Assembly: GCA_030843315.1 (NCBI GenBank)
Contig: JAUUPT010000023.1
Coordinates: forward strand, 1-56,460
DNA from: Bacteroidaceae bacterium
GTDB taxonomy: Bacteria > Bacteroidota > Bacteroidia > Bacteroidales > Bacteroidaceae
Length of the DNA stretch: 56,460 nucleotides
Direction of reading: 5' to 3'
How positions within the stretch are numbered: the stretch's first letter is position 1; each line of letters begins with the position of its first letter. Below are positions 26,827 through 36,481 of this stretch, piece after piece. A model generated the notes under the pieces. It did not search any database and was not told where the DNA came from. It worked only from the letters and a program-made list of their open reading frames with translations. A program made the translations under genes and the position numbers.

Positions 26827-28617
26827 TTAGTCTTCTGAAAAATGTACCAGCACCTGGCGGTACGAATTAAATATCTTCGATTTGGAAACAAAGCCGAGGT
26901 ATTTGCCATCTGCATCCACTACCGGCAGGTTCCATGTCTTCGTATCATCAAAAGTACGCATCACCTGCTCCATACTGTCCGTATCATACAAACGTGCGGG
27001 AGCGGAGGTCATCAACTTGCCCACCGTGAAACGATGATATAACTCCTGACGGAACATAATGTTCCGGATATCGTCCAGCAAGACAATGCCAATCAGTGCT
27101 CCAGCCTTATCCGTCACCGGAAAAATATTACGGTGTGAAGCAGAAATAGCTTTGACCAGTTCACCTAAATCCATTTCCGGGTGTACAATTACAAAGTCCC
27201 TTTCCACTACATTCTCCATCTTCATCAAGGTAAGCACAGCTCTGTCCTTATGGTGTGTCAGCAGTTCGCCCTTCTTTGCCAAACGCATGGAGTAAATACT
27301 ATGGGGTTCGAACATGATAATAGTAAGGTAAGAACTTACAGAAACTATCAGCAAAGGCAAAAAGAGGTCGTAGCCTCCCGTCAGTTCGGCTATCAGGAAC
27401 ACTCCCGTCAGAGGGGCATGCATCACACCGCTCATGACACCTGCCATACCCATCAAGGCAAAATTATTCTCGGGCAAGAAAGCCGTCAACTCAAGTTCAT
27501 TGCTGAAATGTGAGAAAACAAACCCGGCAATACAACCCAAATACAACGAAGGTGCAAAGGTACCACCGCAACCGCCACCACCGTTCGTAGCACTCGATGC
27601 AAATACTTTAAACAGGATGATCAGCATCAGGTAAATCAGCAGCATATTTCCGTGACCATAGAAGAAGGAGTTGTTCATCACCGTGTCCCATTGGGTATTG
27701 CTTGCTCCGTTCAGCAACAGTTCTATCGTATCATATCCTTCACCGTAGAGTGGCGGGAAAAGGAAAATCAGGATGCTCAGCATCGTTCCTCCCAATATCA
27801 GCTTCTTATACGGTGTCTTCAGTTTACCGAAAACGCCTTCTACCGAGTACATGGCACGGGTGAAGTACAACGAAACCAGCCCGCAGAAGATACCGAGCAT
27901 GATAACGTACGGAATACGCTCTAACTCGAAGGCCTGGTCCAGGTGGAACTTAAACATGGCTTCCGTCCCCGTCACGATATAGGAAACCGTAGCCGCCGTC
28001 ACGGCAGATATCAGCAACGGCAACAGGGAAGACATCGTCAGGTCTATCATCAGCACCTCCAGCGTAAATACCAATCCGGCAATCGGCGCCTTAAAGATGC
28101 CCGCCACAGCACCGGCAGCGCCACAACCCACCAGCAGCATCAGCGTGCGGTGCTCCATCTTGAAGATGCTTCCCAGATTGGAGCCAATGGCGGAACCGGT
28201 CAATACAATCGGTGCCTCCGCTCCTACTGATCCACCGAAGCCGATGGTAATGGAACTGGCTATGATAGACGACCACGTATTGTGACGCTTGATGCGCCCC
28301 TGCCGTCGGGATATGGCATACAAAATCTTGGTAACTCCATGACTGATATCATCCTTCACTACGTAGCGAACAAACAATCCTGTCAGGAAGATACCCACTA
28401 CCGGATAAACCAGATAAAGGTAGTTGGCCTCCGTAGAATTAAAGTTTTCCGTCAGGAAATTCTGTATCCAGTGTATGATGGCCTTCAGCAGCAAGGCGGC
28501 AAATGCCGTAAAGATACCGACCAGGAAACTGAGTATCAGAATAAACTGCCTTTCCTTAATCTTCTCTTCGCGCCATATAATAAAACGCTGTAATAAACTT
28601 CTCTTTTCTCCTGCCAT
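26827..28617 (-). CDS. ClC-family chloride channel/transporter with CBS domains
   Basis: 596 residues. The ClC membrane core spans about 20-440, with GSVGAEAP (the gating-glutamate motif, GxEGP in most ClCs) and GGGGCGGTFAPSLYLG (the GxFxP filter motif). Two CBS domains follow at about 465-525 and 535-590 (RNIFPVTDKAGALIGIVLLD, WNLPVVDADGKYLGFVSKSK), which in relatives bind adenine nucleotides. Retention of the gating Glu suggests a Cl-/H+ exchanger, but this is inference. It starts 9 nt after the tsaC stop. Confidence 0.93.
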   Translation of the reverse strand: MAGEKRSLLQRFIIWREEKIKERQFILILSFLVGIFTAFAALLLKAIIHWIQNFLTENFNSTEANYLYLVYPVVGIFLTGLFVRYVVKDDISHGVTKILYAISRRQGRIKRHNTWSSIIASSITIGFGGSVGAEAPIVLTGSAIGSNLGSIFKMEHRTLMLLVGCGAAGAVAGIFKAPIAGLVFTLEVLMIDLTMSSLLPLLISAVTAATVSYIVTGTEAMFKFHLDQAFELERIPYVIMLGIFCGLVSLYFTRAMYSVEGVFGKLKTPYKKLILGGTMLSILIFLFPPLYGEGYDTIELLLNGASNTQWDTVMNNSFFYGHGNMLLIYLMLIILFKVFASSATNGGGGCGGTFAPSLYLGCIAGFVFSHFSNELELTAFLPENNFALMGMAGVMSGVMHAPLTGVFLIAELTGGYDLFLPLLIVSVSSYLTIIMFEPHSIYSMRLAKKGELLTHHKDRAVLTLMKMENVVERDFVIVHPEMDLGELVKAISASHRNIFPVTDKAGALIGIVLLDDIRNIMFRQELYHRFTVGKLMTSAPARLYDTDSMEQVMRTFDDTKTWNLPVVDADGKYLGFVSKSKIFNSYRQVLVHFSED

Positions 28618-28626
28618 CTTTCTTTT

Positions 28627-29202
28627 TTATTCGCGGATAATCTTAATGACTCCGCCCTTATCCAGTTTAATGATACTGGACGGTTTCGGACGTCCCATTT
28701 CCTCCTGACGCACTCCTACGATGTAGTCCACCGCCGACTTAATATCCTCACTTATCTCACTGAAATTGCCCGGTGAAGGCTGTCCGCTGATATTGGCGGA
28801 AGTAGAAACGATGGCCTTGCGGAACTGCTGGCAAAGGCGCTTCGAGAATTCCTCGTTCGTCACCCGTATGCCCACACTGCCGTCTTCGGCTATCAGGTTG
28901 GGAGCCAGATTGCGCGCTCCCGAATAAATAATAGTGATAGGTTTGTCCGCCAGTTCTATCAAATCCCAGGCTACCTCCGGCACATCCTGCACATAAAAGT
29001 CCACCTTCACAGAAGAATCTACCAGCACCAGCATCGCCTTACTGTCAGAGCGTTGCTTGATTTCGTACACACGGCGCACCGCTTCTTCGTTGGTAGCGTC
29101 ACAGCCTATGCCCCAGATTGTATCGGTAGGGTATAGAATTATCCCGCCTTCGTTCATCACCTGGCAGGCTTTTTTAATATCTTCTATCATTTCTTGATGC
29201 AT
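28627..29202 (-). CDS. tsaC: L-threonylcarbamoyladenylate synthase (YrdC/Sua5 family)
   Basis: 191 residues, a single YrdC domain without the Sua5 C-terminal extension. The enzyme makes threonylcarbamoyl-AMP from Thr, bicarbonate and ATP for tRNA t6A37. Motifs: YPTDTIWGIGCDA, the KxR segment KQRSDSKAM, and STSANISGQPSP. Met5 is an alternative start. It heads the tsaC-ClC-fmt operon and is divergent from the thioesterase gene. Confidence 0.93.
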   Translation of the reverse strand: MHQEMIEDIKKACQVMNEGGIILYPTDTIWGIGCDATNEEAVRRVYEIKQRSDSKAMLVLVDSSVKVDFYVQDVPEVAWDLIELADKPITIIYSGARNLAPNLIAEDGSVGIRVTNEEFSKRLCQQFRKAIVSTSANISGQPSPGNFSEISEDIKSAVDYIVGVRQEEMGRPKPSSIIKLDKGGVIKIIRE

Positions 29203-29268
29203 AATTCAGTGATTAACGTGCAAAAGTACTATTTTTGCAGCGAAATGAACAAAGTTTAAGAGAAAACA

Positions 29269-29703
29269 ATGGAAGAAATTCAATTTAACCACACCCTGCC
29301 CATACAACTACGCTTCAATGATGTCGATAAATTCGGCCATGTAAACAACACGGTCTATTTCTCCTTTTACGATTTGGGAAAGACCGAGTACTTTGCCTCC
29401 GTATGCCCTCACGTCGATTGGGAGAAAGATGGCATCGTCGTTGTACATATTGAGGCTGAGTTCCTTGCACAAATCTACGGCTCCGACCACATTGCCGTAC
29501 AAACTGCCGTAACGGAAATCGGAACCAAGAGTTTTCACTTGGCACAGCGTGTCATTGATACCGAAACACATGAAGTGAAGTGCACCTGTACTTCTGTTAT
29601 GGTGACCTTCGACCTCGATAAGCATGAGTCCAAACCGTTGGAGCAAGAATGGATTGAGGCTATATGCAAATACGAAGGAAGGGATGTAAGGAAAAAGAAA
29701 TAA
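29269..29703 (+). CDS. Hotdog-fold acyl-CoA thioesterase
   Basis: 144 residues, cytoplasmic, a single 4-hydroxybenzoyl-CoA thioesterase-like domain. The motif LRFNDVDKFGHVNNTVYFSF holds the conserved Asp and the HVNN loop of this family. It hydrolyses an acyl-CoA or acyl-ACP; the acyl group cannot be told from sequence. It is a single gene, divergent from tsaC, and is followed after 5 nt by a 22-nt repeat array. Confidence 0.9.
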   Translation: MEEIQFNHTLPIQLRFNDVDKFGHVNNTVYFSFYDLGKTEYFASVCPHVDWEKDGIVVVHIEAEFLAQIYGSDHIAVQTAVTEIGTKSFHLAQRVIDTETHEVKCTCTSVMVTFDLDKHESKPLEQEWIEAICKYEGRDVRKKK

Positions 29704-29708
29704 AACAT

Positions 29709-29796
29709 CCTATGCATAAGAGTGAGGTACCCTAAGTATACGACTGAGATAGCCTAAGTATACGACTAAGGCACCCTAAGTATACGACTGAGGTAC
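29709..29796. repeat. Array of four 22-nt tandem units behind the thioesterase gene
   Basis: Units begin at 29709, 29731, 29753 and 29775, each exactly 22 nt. The last three share CCTAAGTATACGACT followed by variable RAGRYA-like ends; the first is degenerate (CCTATGCATAAGAGT). Within a unit the core CTRAG recurs after 10-12 nt, so there is an 11-nt sub-period of about one helical turn. Confidence 0.85.
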
Positions 29797-29818
29797 CCCC
29801 AGGCTACAGCTTATTCCA

Positions 29819-29863
29819 GGGGACTTTTACATGTAAATAATTATACATAAATAAAAGTTCCCC
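29819..29863 (+). terminator. Long hairpin, possible terminator of the thioesterase transcript
   Basis: GGGGACTTTTA (29819-29829) pairs with TAAAAGTTCCCC (29852-29863) apart from one bulged A, closing an AT-rich loop of about 22 nt. The downstream TTATTATTATT is T-rich but not a clean run. Confidence 0.45.
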
Positions 29864-29966
29864 TTATTATTATTCGGCGATACATTCCTGTAGAAAAGCT
29901 TTCTTAAAAAAGTATGCTATTTTCCATTATTATGCCATTTCTATTAGAATAATAGGAATTAATCAT

Positions 29967-30030
29967 TATATTTGTCAGGATGAAAATGCTTAAATTTTAA
30001 GAAACAAGGCTAAAAAGCCTTATTAGCATT
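29967..30030 (+). promoter_or_regulatory. Promoter box and structured leader of the XylR-type regulator
   Basis: A -7 box TATATTTG at 29967-29974 predicts a start near 29981 and a leader of about 90 nt. The leader can fold into nested stems: AATGCT (29985-29990) with AGCATT (30025-30030), and AAGGCT (30006-30011) with AGCCTT (30016-30021). No clear -33 TTTG is seen. Confidence 0.5.
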
Positions 30031-30072
30031 CTATTGAATACAAGATAAATTACGTTCATTCTGTTTATTTGC

Positions 30073-31248
30073 ATGATTCGACTTATACTACTGACAGATT
30101 TCACCGAATCCTTTGCATACAATTTGCTAAAAGGAGTTCTCGCCTACTCGAAGAGCCACGAGCCATGGGTTGTATGCCGGATGCCGCCTTCGTACAAACA
30201 CACCTATGGCATAGAAGGAGTTTTGAAGTGGGCCAAGACCTGGCAGGCGGATGCCATTATCGGCCAATTCGATAATGAGGATAATGTAGAGCTGTTCCGA
30301 CAGAACGGAATTATCGCATTGGCACAGGACTATAAATCAAGATTCAGTAACATTCCCAATATCACTGCCGATTATCGCAAAACCGGTAGGATGGCAGCAG
30401 AGTTCTTCCTCAACAAAGGATTCCAGAACTTTGCTTTCTATGGCTACCGCAATACGGTATGGTCGCAAGAACGCTGCGAAGGCTTTTACGAGTGCATAGC
30501 CTCACGAGGATTCGGCAACAATTTCTCTTCTTACCAGGAACAGTCGCTTGATGACTTGTGGTTTTATGAGGCTCCTCCCCTGCTTACCTGGCTGAAGTCA
30601 CTGCCCCAACCCACAGCGCTCATGACCTGTGACGACAATCAGGGCAACCGCATCACGGAAATCTGCAAAGTCAACAATATCAAAGTACCCGATAAAATAG
30701 CCATCTTGGGCGTGGACAACGATGAAATCATCTGCAACCTCTCCGATCCCCCTCTGTCCAGCATCAATCCAAACGTTGTAAGAGGCGGATTCGAAGCAGC
30801 CGAACTCATCGAGCATATGCTGAACGATGAAGAATGGGTTTATCAGGACGTAATCATCCAGCCGGTAAATATAGTAAACCGCCAATCGACGGATTTCTAT
30901 TCTACAGCCGATGCACATATCCATACAGTCCTGAGATATATCCATCAGAACTTATCGAATGACATTACGGTGTCGGATATTGTCAAACAAGTCCCCCTAT
31001 CGCGCCGCTTGCTGGAAATCCGCTTCAAGGAGGTCACCCAACAATCCATTCACAAATATATCTTCAATCTCAGAATGGAACGCTTCGCCCAACTGCTATT
31101 GGCCAGTGACGAGCCAATAGCAGATGTAGCGGAGCAAGCAGGCATAAGCAGCCTTAAGAACCTGTCCCGTCAATTCAAGGCATTGAAACAGGTTTCGCCC
31201 AATGAATACAGGAAGCAGTACAAAAGGAGAACCAGCTGCAATTACTGA
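30073..31248 (+). CDS. XylR-type transcription regulator (LacI-like sensor with AraC DNA-binding domain)
   Basis: 391 residues, cytoplasmic. Residues 1 to about 275 form a periplasmic-binding-protein-like sugar sensor as in LacI regulators (ADYRKTGRMAAEFFLNKGFQ, GVDNDEIICNLSDPPLSSIN). About 285-385 is an AraC helix-turn-helix pair (SNDITVSDIVKQVPLSRRLL, AEQAGISSLKNLSRQFK). This arrangement is that of XylR-like regulators of sugar genes. Its stop overlaps the convergent metallophosphoesterase gene by 7 nt, so it borders the polysaccharide locus and is a good candidate for its regulator; the ligand may be a mono- or disaccharide from the target. Confidence 0.9.
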   Translation: MIRLILLTDFTESFAYNLLKGVLAYSKSHEPWVVCRMPPSYKHTYGIEGVLKWAKTWQADAIIGQFDNEDNVELFRQNGIIALAQDYKSRFSNIPNITADYRKTGRMAAEFFLNKGFQNFAFYGYRNTVWSQERCEGFYECIASRGFGNNFSSYQEQSLDDLWFYEAPPLLTWLKSLPQPTALMTCDDNQGNRITEICKVNNIKVPDKIAILGVDNDEIICNLSDPPLSSINPNVVRGGFEAAELIEHMLNDEEWVYQDVIIQPVNIVNRQSTDFYSTADAHIHTVLRYIHQNLSNDITVSDIVKQVPLSRRLLEIRFKEVTQQSIHKYIFNLRMERFAQLLLASDEPIADVAEQAGISSLKNLSRQFKALKQVSPNEYRKQYKRRTSCNY

Positions 31249-32687
31249 GGCAAGAACAACATGCTATCCGGCAGGGGAGTTTCCAGGATATTCCGCCCGG
31301 AATATCCTACTTCCAGCTCCTGACCCATATAGTTCTCAAAGTACAACACATGCAGTTCGTGAAGACCTTTGTCCAGAGCAACCTTTCCTTCGGCACGGCG
31401 ACCACTATGCCCACCGTCGTTATCAACAACCAATTTACCGTCAATAGATAGTACCGAACCGTCGTCCGAGAAAGTGTAGAAGCGATATACACCCTTCTCG
31501 GGGATATTTACCAACGTACGGAAATCATAAGCAAAGTAGTCCTCGACAGCAGCTCCTTCTATCGAGAAGTTTTTCATTGTCCCCTCTTTCACCTTAGTGC
31601 AGGATGCAATGTCGGCAACGTGCTTGCACTTTCCTTCGTAATAGGTATATGCCACACCATGCTTGGCAGCAGGTACATCCTTTGCCGGCAGATAGGTCAT
31701 ACTCTGCTCTTCTTCCGAGTTCAGCCCCGAAGGATAGTAATAAGAAGCCTCCCGTCCCGAGGGAGTAGTAATCCATGTATCGAACTTATATTGTCCCTCA
31801 TACAGCTCGATGATGCGGGCTCCTCTCGTCAACGAGCCGTAGGCATCCATACCGGTCACCCGGCCATATCCAAGTGCAATGCCCTTGTCAATTCCAATAT
31901 AATCGTTATCGTGATCGTGTCCTGCAAATACTCCCATGACGTCCTTCATATCGACAATCGAGGCAAACATTCCGGAATTAATGTCCGCTGAAGCAACGCC
32001 ACCTTCCCTGTCATTACCATAAGTTTTTCCATCGCCTGCAAGTTCGTTATATTCAATCAACGGAATATGGAAGAAAGCCAATGAAGGCACAGGTTTGCCA
32101 CCATTCCCCGCCGTAAAAGCTGCACTCTGATTGCGATACCATTCTATCTGATTGAAGTGAATCCAGTCGTAAGCGCCGTAAAGCTTATTCGGCTGGTAGT
32201 CATTAGAATCCATGCAATAGAGCGATGCCGCTACTTTACCTTTCTCCGTGGATGCATAAACGGGAATCACACAATTGCCGCATCCTATTTCCTTCGGGCC
32301 TTTCGCTCCCACATAATAAGGAAATTTTAAAAGGAAATCGTAAATTTCATCCCGTGTCAGGTACTCTGCATCATGATTTCCCATAGTCACGACAAAAGGA
32401 GTTTTAGTTTCATCAAAGATACTGACAACCGCTTTCCACCCGTCAATGGCCGGATCGGCCGTCACCACATCTCCGCTCAATATGGCAAGCGCAGGACGTT
32501 CGGACTTCAGGACCGCACGGATAGTTGCTTCTGTTTCGGCACATTTTGGAGATGTAGGAGTCCAATGCAAATCCGTAAACTGAGCCACTTTAAACTTTCC
32601 GTCTTTAAAAGAGAATTGTTTCTGTGCAAGAATCGCTGCCGGCATACAACCCAGCAACACAAATAAAAGAATAACTATTTTCTTCAT
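31242..32687 (-). CDS. Secreted calcineurin-like metallophosphoesterase with C-terminal PA14 domain
   Basis: 481 residues with a Sec signal peptide (cleavage near AILA-Q). The metallophosphoesterase domain (about 30-290) has all family motifs: D39/H41 in TDLHW, GDVV, GNHD, FHIP and GHDHDND. Residues about 335-481 form a PA14-like module (YTYYEGKCKHVADI, FSDDGSVLSIDGKLVV, NDGGHS) very like the C-terminus of the GH92 enzyme in the same operon. It is the last gene of the locus, 12 nt after the GH20 gene. It may remove phosphate or ethanolamine phosphate from a glycan; this is inference. Confidence 0.9.
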   Translation of the reverse strand: MKKIVILLFVLLGCMPAAILAQKQFSFKDGKFKVAQFTDLHWTPTSPKCAETEATIRAVLKSERPALAILSGDVVTADPAIDGWKAVVSIFDETKTPFVVTMGNHDAEYLTRDEIYDFLLKFPYYVGAKGPKEIGCGNCVIPVYASTEKGKVAASLYCMDSNDYQPNKLYGAYDWIHFNQIEWYRNQSAAFTAGNGGKPVPSLAFFHIPLIEYNELAGDGKTYGNDREGGVASADINSGMFASIVDMKDVMGVFAGHDHDNDYIGIDKGIALGYGRVTGMDAYGSLTRGARIIELYEGQYKFDTWITTPSGREASYYYPSGLNSEEEQSMTYLPAKDVPAAKHGVAYTYYEGKCKHVADIASCTKVKEGTMKNFSIEGAAVEDYFAYDFRTLVNIPEKGVYRFYTFSDDGSVLSIDGKLVVDNDGGHSGRRAEGKVALDKGLHELHVLYFENYMGQELEVGYSGRNILETPLPDSMLFLPQ

Positions 32688-32699
32688 AATTCTTTGAGA

Positions 32700-35021
32700 T
32701 TAGTATATTTCTACTTCATCTATCGCTAACTCACTTTGCTGTCCTTCGTGGTAATATCCCTTCGGGCACAAACCTCCACTCAACAGCTCCAGACGTACAA
32801 ATGCCGCTTCAGTCTCAGGGAATGAGAGAGATGCCGGAAAACGAGTGCCTTCCGTCAGAGTAAAATCATACGTCAGATTCTTATTACCCACCGGAACAAA
32901 TGTTTTCCCATCCATAGAAACGGAAACACTGATTGCTCTTGCCGGCCAGACTGTATTCCAAGGACGCCACAAAGAAGAGAAAGCTACCTCCTTCACCCGC
33001 TGCGGCTTTTTCAGATTCACCACGATCTGCACACTATCTTGATAAAAACTAATCCAACGACGCATATCACGAGCATATCCACGACGTCCATCCGTCAGCC
33101 CAAAGCCTTTATTCAGATGTTCCCACCCGGCTTCCGGATTGCATTTATATTCACAGCCGGTTGCTTTATTTACAGCAAATCCTTTATGAGTTACTTTACC
33201 TAAGGGTTTGCCATCTCTATAAACAGCTGCATAAACAACCGCATCTTCACTTAACGGTATCGGTGCCTTATACATAGAGGACGACGTCCCCACCACTGAA
33301 TCATTGATCGCATAGCGAATCTCGGCATCGGGACAAAACGTTTGCAAGGTCACCTCATAAGCTTGCCGGGAATCATTCCATGCACCATTCAGATTCACTT
33401 CGTAGAAATTGCGGCAAGCGTTTACTCCGCAATAATCCAGCCTTTTGAATTCTTTATCCAGTCTGTGGGCAAACGAATCGAAATTCTTATGTTCCGGTTG
33501 CGTCCATTGCACTTCAGACATTGCCAGCAGGCGGGGGAAAGCCATATATTCAAAATACTCAGGAGTCTGAATATATTCTCCCCAAATGTTGACCTGTGTC
33601 CCAATGATATAAGTCTGTTCTTCGGGCGTCAGTTCGGCAGGAAGCGGATTATAAGCATAAACACTGTCAAGCGGAAGGAAACCGCCGATAGCCAATGGAG
33701 CAAACTCCGGACTTTCCTGATAGTGGTCTATATAACATTCGGAACCCGGTGTCATAATAACCTTGTGTTTCTGGCGGGCGGCTTCGATGCCTCCCTTTTC
33801 TCCACGCCATGACATCACTGTGGCATTGGGGGCAAGTCCTCCTTCCAGAATCTCATCCCAGCCGATAATATCGCGCCCCTTACTGTTCACAAATTGTTCA
33901 ATCCGGTGAATAAACCAACTCTGCAACTCTTCCTCATCTTTCAGCCCTTCCCTTTTCATCAGAGCTTGGCAATGAGCACATTTTTTCCACGCTTTCTTGG
34001 GACATTCGTCTCCACCGATGTGAATATAGTGACTCGGGAAAAGGTCCATGACTTCCGTCAATACATCTTCCAGGAAGTCGAACGTACCCTCTTTAGGGCA
34101 ATAGACTTCATCGAAGACGTCAAAATAATCGCGTACTACATACGTCTTTCCCAATCCGCAAGAAAGTTCGGGATAGGATGCCAATGCTGCAGAGGCATGT
34201 CCGGGCATTTCTATTTCAGGGATAACCGTGATAAAACGGTCGGATGCGTATTTCACAATCTCCTTGATTTCTTCCTGCGTATAATATCCGGCCTGCTCTT
34301 TTCCATCAAAACGCCGGGGATAATAATAGTCGGAATGTCCCACTTGAGTCTGGCTGCGGTGGGAACCTACTTCTATCAGCTTTGGATATTTCTTGATTTC
34401 TATTCTCCAACCCTGATCATCCGTCAGATGGAAATGAAACTTATTCATTTTGTAGAATGCCATCAAATCGAGGAACTTCAGCACTTCTTCTTTGGGAAGG
34501 AAATTACGCCCTACATCCATCATGGCTCCACGGTGAGGAAAACGGGGAGCATCCGCAATGCTGACAGCCGGAATCCCAATCTTCCCCTCGTACTTCCGAC
34601 CGGTATCATAAATATCCGCCGGCATAAGCTGCAATAGGGATTGAACGCCGTAGAACAGTCCGGCAGCCGTTTGGTTGGAGCTAATCCTTATAGCATCGGG
34701 AGTTACTTCCAACGTATAAGCCTCATCAGGCAAAGAATCATTGATCGAAAGGTAAATATCAGCCGGAGAAGTTTGCGGCACGCTCTTCAACATTACAGAA
34801 GTATTCTTCAATGAATTCTCCAAATAACGGAAAACTTTCATCGAAGCTTCTTCAGAAGAAACAGCTACCGTCCTTTCTCCCTGCAATTCATACTTTTCCT
34901 GTGACGGAACTATTTCGTTAGGCATAGGTATAATGCCGTAATCTTTTGCAGAATCATGATTTCCTCCACCACATGAGAAAAGGGTAAATGACGCGGCAAG
35001 TATCCAATAAACTATTTTCAT
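32700..35021 (-). CDS. GH20 beta-N-acetylhexosaminidase lipoprotein
   Basis: 773 residues, lipobox LFSC (Cys17). An N-terminal alpha/beta domain (about 25-155) precedes the GH20 TIM barrel (about 160-500). HFHLTDDQGWRIEI, EMPGHASAAL and GGDECPKKAW are present, the last with the catalytic Asp338-Glu339 pair of substrate-assisted catalysis. A chitobiase-type C-terminal domain and an F5/8-type C module follow (about 640-773, WNTVWPARAISVSVSMDGKT). It removes terminal beta-GlcNAc or beta-GalNAc. It overlaps the GH125 gene by 4 nt. Confidence 0.94.
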   Translation of the reverse strand: MKIVYWILAASFTLFSCGGGNHDSAKDYGIIPMPNEIVPSQEKYELQGERTVAVSSEEASMKVFRYLENSLKNTSVMLKSVPQTSPADIYLSINDSLPDEAYTLEVTPDAIRISSNQTAAGLFYGVQSLLQLMPADIYDTGRKYEGKIGIPAVSIADAPRFPHRGAMMDVGRNFLPKEEVLKFLDLMAFYKMNKFHFHLTDDQGWRIEIKKYPKLIEVGSHRSQTQVGHSDYYYPRRFDGKEQAGYYTQEEIKEIVKYASDRFITVIPEIEMPGHASAALASYPELSCGLGKTYVVRDYFDVFDEVYCPKEGTFDFLEDVLTEVMDLFPSHYIHIGGDECPKKAWKKCAHCQALMKREGLKDEEELQSWFIHRIEQFVNSKGRDIIGWDEILEGGLAPNATVMSWRGEKGGIEAARQKHKVIMTPGSECYIDHYQESPEFAPLAIGGFLPLDSVYAYNPLPAELTPEEQTYIIGTQVNIWGEYIQTPEYFEYMAFPRLLAMSEVQWTQPEHKNFDSFAHRLDKEFKRLDYCGVNACRNFYEVNLNGAWNDSRQAYEVTLQTFCPDAEIRYAINDSVVGTSSSMYKAPIPLSEDAVVYAAVYRDGKPLGKVTHKGFAVNKATGCEYKCNPEAGWEHLNKGFGLTDGRRGYARDMRRWISFYQDSVQIVVNLKKPQRVKEVAFSSLWRPWNTVWPARAISVSVSMDGKTFVPVGNKNLTYDFTLTEGTRFPASLSFPETEAAFVRLELLSGGLCPKGYYHEGQQSELAIDEVEIY

Positions 35022-36469
35022 AACGTTTGAGATAATAAGTCGGGGTATTCTCGTATTGTTTTAAGTATGAGTTCGCCGAACAAGGTATTTGCCCATGCAA
35101 ACCAGGAACGGGTAAAGTCTGCCGCATTCTCCGAGTTGAAAGACTCGTGCATGAAACCTGTATCTCCGTCCGTGTCACGCAACTGTTTCAGGCAGGCACG
35201 TATTTCCCCGGGAGCATCCGTTGTAAGAGCTTTCATAATGATACTCATCGGCCAGATATAGTTCAGCCCGACGTGAGGTCCTCCCACCCCTTCGCCGGCT
35301 TTCCCCTTGAAGAAGTAAGGATTATTGTCGCTCCATATCATTTTACGGGTGTTCTGGTAAAGAGCATCCTTGAACGAGCAATAGCCAAGATAGGGAGCCG
35401 CCAGAAGGCTGGGCACATTGGCATCGTCCATGCAAAGCGCATTGCCGAAACCATCGACCTCAAAAGCATAAACCCGCCCGCAAACAGGATGGTTGAATAT
35501 TCCGTATTTACGAATAGCTGCATCCACTTCGTCCGCCAATGCCGCACATTCTACGGCAAAGGCTTCATTCCTGTATACTGTCCGCTCTATCTCTGCCAAC
35601 TGCCGCAGCGATACCACTGCAAACATATTGGAAGGTATCAGGAAACCGTATTGGGTAGAATCGTCCGAAGGACGGAAGGAAGAAACAATCAGACCGACAG
35701 GCTTGACCGGTGCTCCCCATCCGTTGTTTATCTGCGAATCAGTGGGACGGTCACAATCGCGCATAAAGCTATATGGGCCCAGATTCTCTTTACGTTGCTG
35801 TTCCTTGAAAGTCCGAACCACCAGTTTCATAGCCTCGTGCCAGCGGTCATCGAACACAGAGGTATCTTTTGTCAGCGACCAATAGTGATGTGCCAAACGG
35901 ATAGGATAGCATAAAGAATCTATTTCCCACTTACGTTCATGCAGTTCCTTCACCATGTGCTGGGTATGGTCAGTTTCCCAATAGCTGCCCAGCGGGCCAT
36001 CATTGAAGGCGTTGGCATAAGGATCTATCAAGATGCATCCCGCCTGTCTGTTGATAAGTCCTGCCACAAGTTGCTGTAAGTCCTTGTCACCTTTCATCAA
36101 TGGCAAATACGGCCACACCTGCGCAGAAGAATCGCGCAACCACATAGCATCGATATCACCCGTAATGACAAATGTGTCCGGTTTGCCATTCTTTATCGTA
36201 TGTCTGACAGTCGTGTCGAGCGTGTTAGGGAAACAGTTCTCGAACATCCAACGAAGCTTTTCATCTTTTATCTTGACCTTAGCCTCTTCAATGGTTGCAT
36301 CTACCGCCTTCGATACGAAATGTCTTTTATCCATGGATGGGCGCAGAGAAACATACTTCTGCCCCGATGCTTCGGATGAAGCAAACGATAAAGACGGCCG
36401 AATTGCCATAGCAGCTAAAGCGAGTCCGCCTGTCTTCAGAAAGTGGCGCCGCGACATATTTCTTTTCAT
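35018..36469 (-). CDS. GH125 exo-alpha-1,6-mannosidase
   Basis: 483 residues. The N-terminus SRRHFLKTGGLALAAMA resembles a twin-arginine signal; whether Tat is used is unknown. The catalytic domain is an (alpha/alpha)6 barrel with DIDAMWLRDSSAQVWPYLP, DPYANAFNDGPLGSYWETD, FMRDCDRPTDSQ and GPHVGLNYIWPMSI, all typical of GH125 (formerly DUF1237). The family hydrolyses non-reducing alpha-1,6-linked mannose with inversion. It follows the GH63-like gene by 12 nt and overlaps GH20 by 4 nt (ATGA). Confidence 0.92.
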   Translation of the reverse strand: MKRNMSRRHFLKTGGLALAAMAIRPSLSFASSEASGQKYVSLRPSMDKRHFVSKAVDATIEEAKVKIKDEKLRWMFENCFPNTLDTTVRHTIKNGKPDTFVITGDIDAMWLRDSSAQVWPYLPLMKGDKDLQQLVAGLINRQAGCILIDPYANAFNDGPLGSYWETDHTQHMVKELHERKWEIDSLCYPIRLAHHYWSLTKDTSVFDDRWHEAMKLVVRTFKEQQRKENLGPYSFMRDCDRPTDSQINNGWGAPVKPVGLIVSSFRPSDDSTQYGFLIPSNMFAVVSLRQLAEIERTVYRNEAFAVECAALADEVDAAIRKYGIFNHPVCGRVYAFEVDGFGNALCMDDANVPSLLAAPYLGYCSFKDALYQNTRKMIWSDNNPYFFKGKAGEGVGGPHVGLNYIWPMSIIMKALTTDAPGEIRACLKQLRDTDGDTGFMHESFNSENAADFTRSWFAWANTLFGELILKTIREYPDLLSQTL

Positions 36470-36481
36470 GGTATTGTTCTT

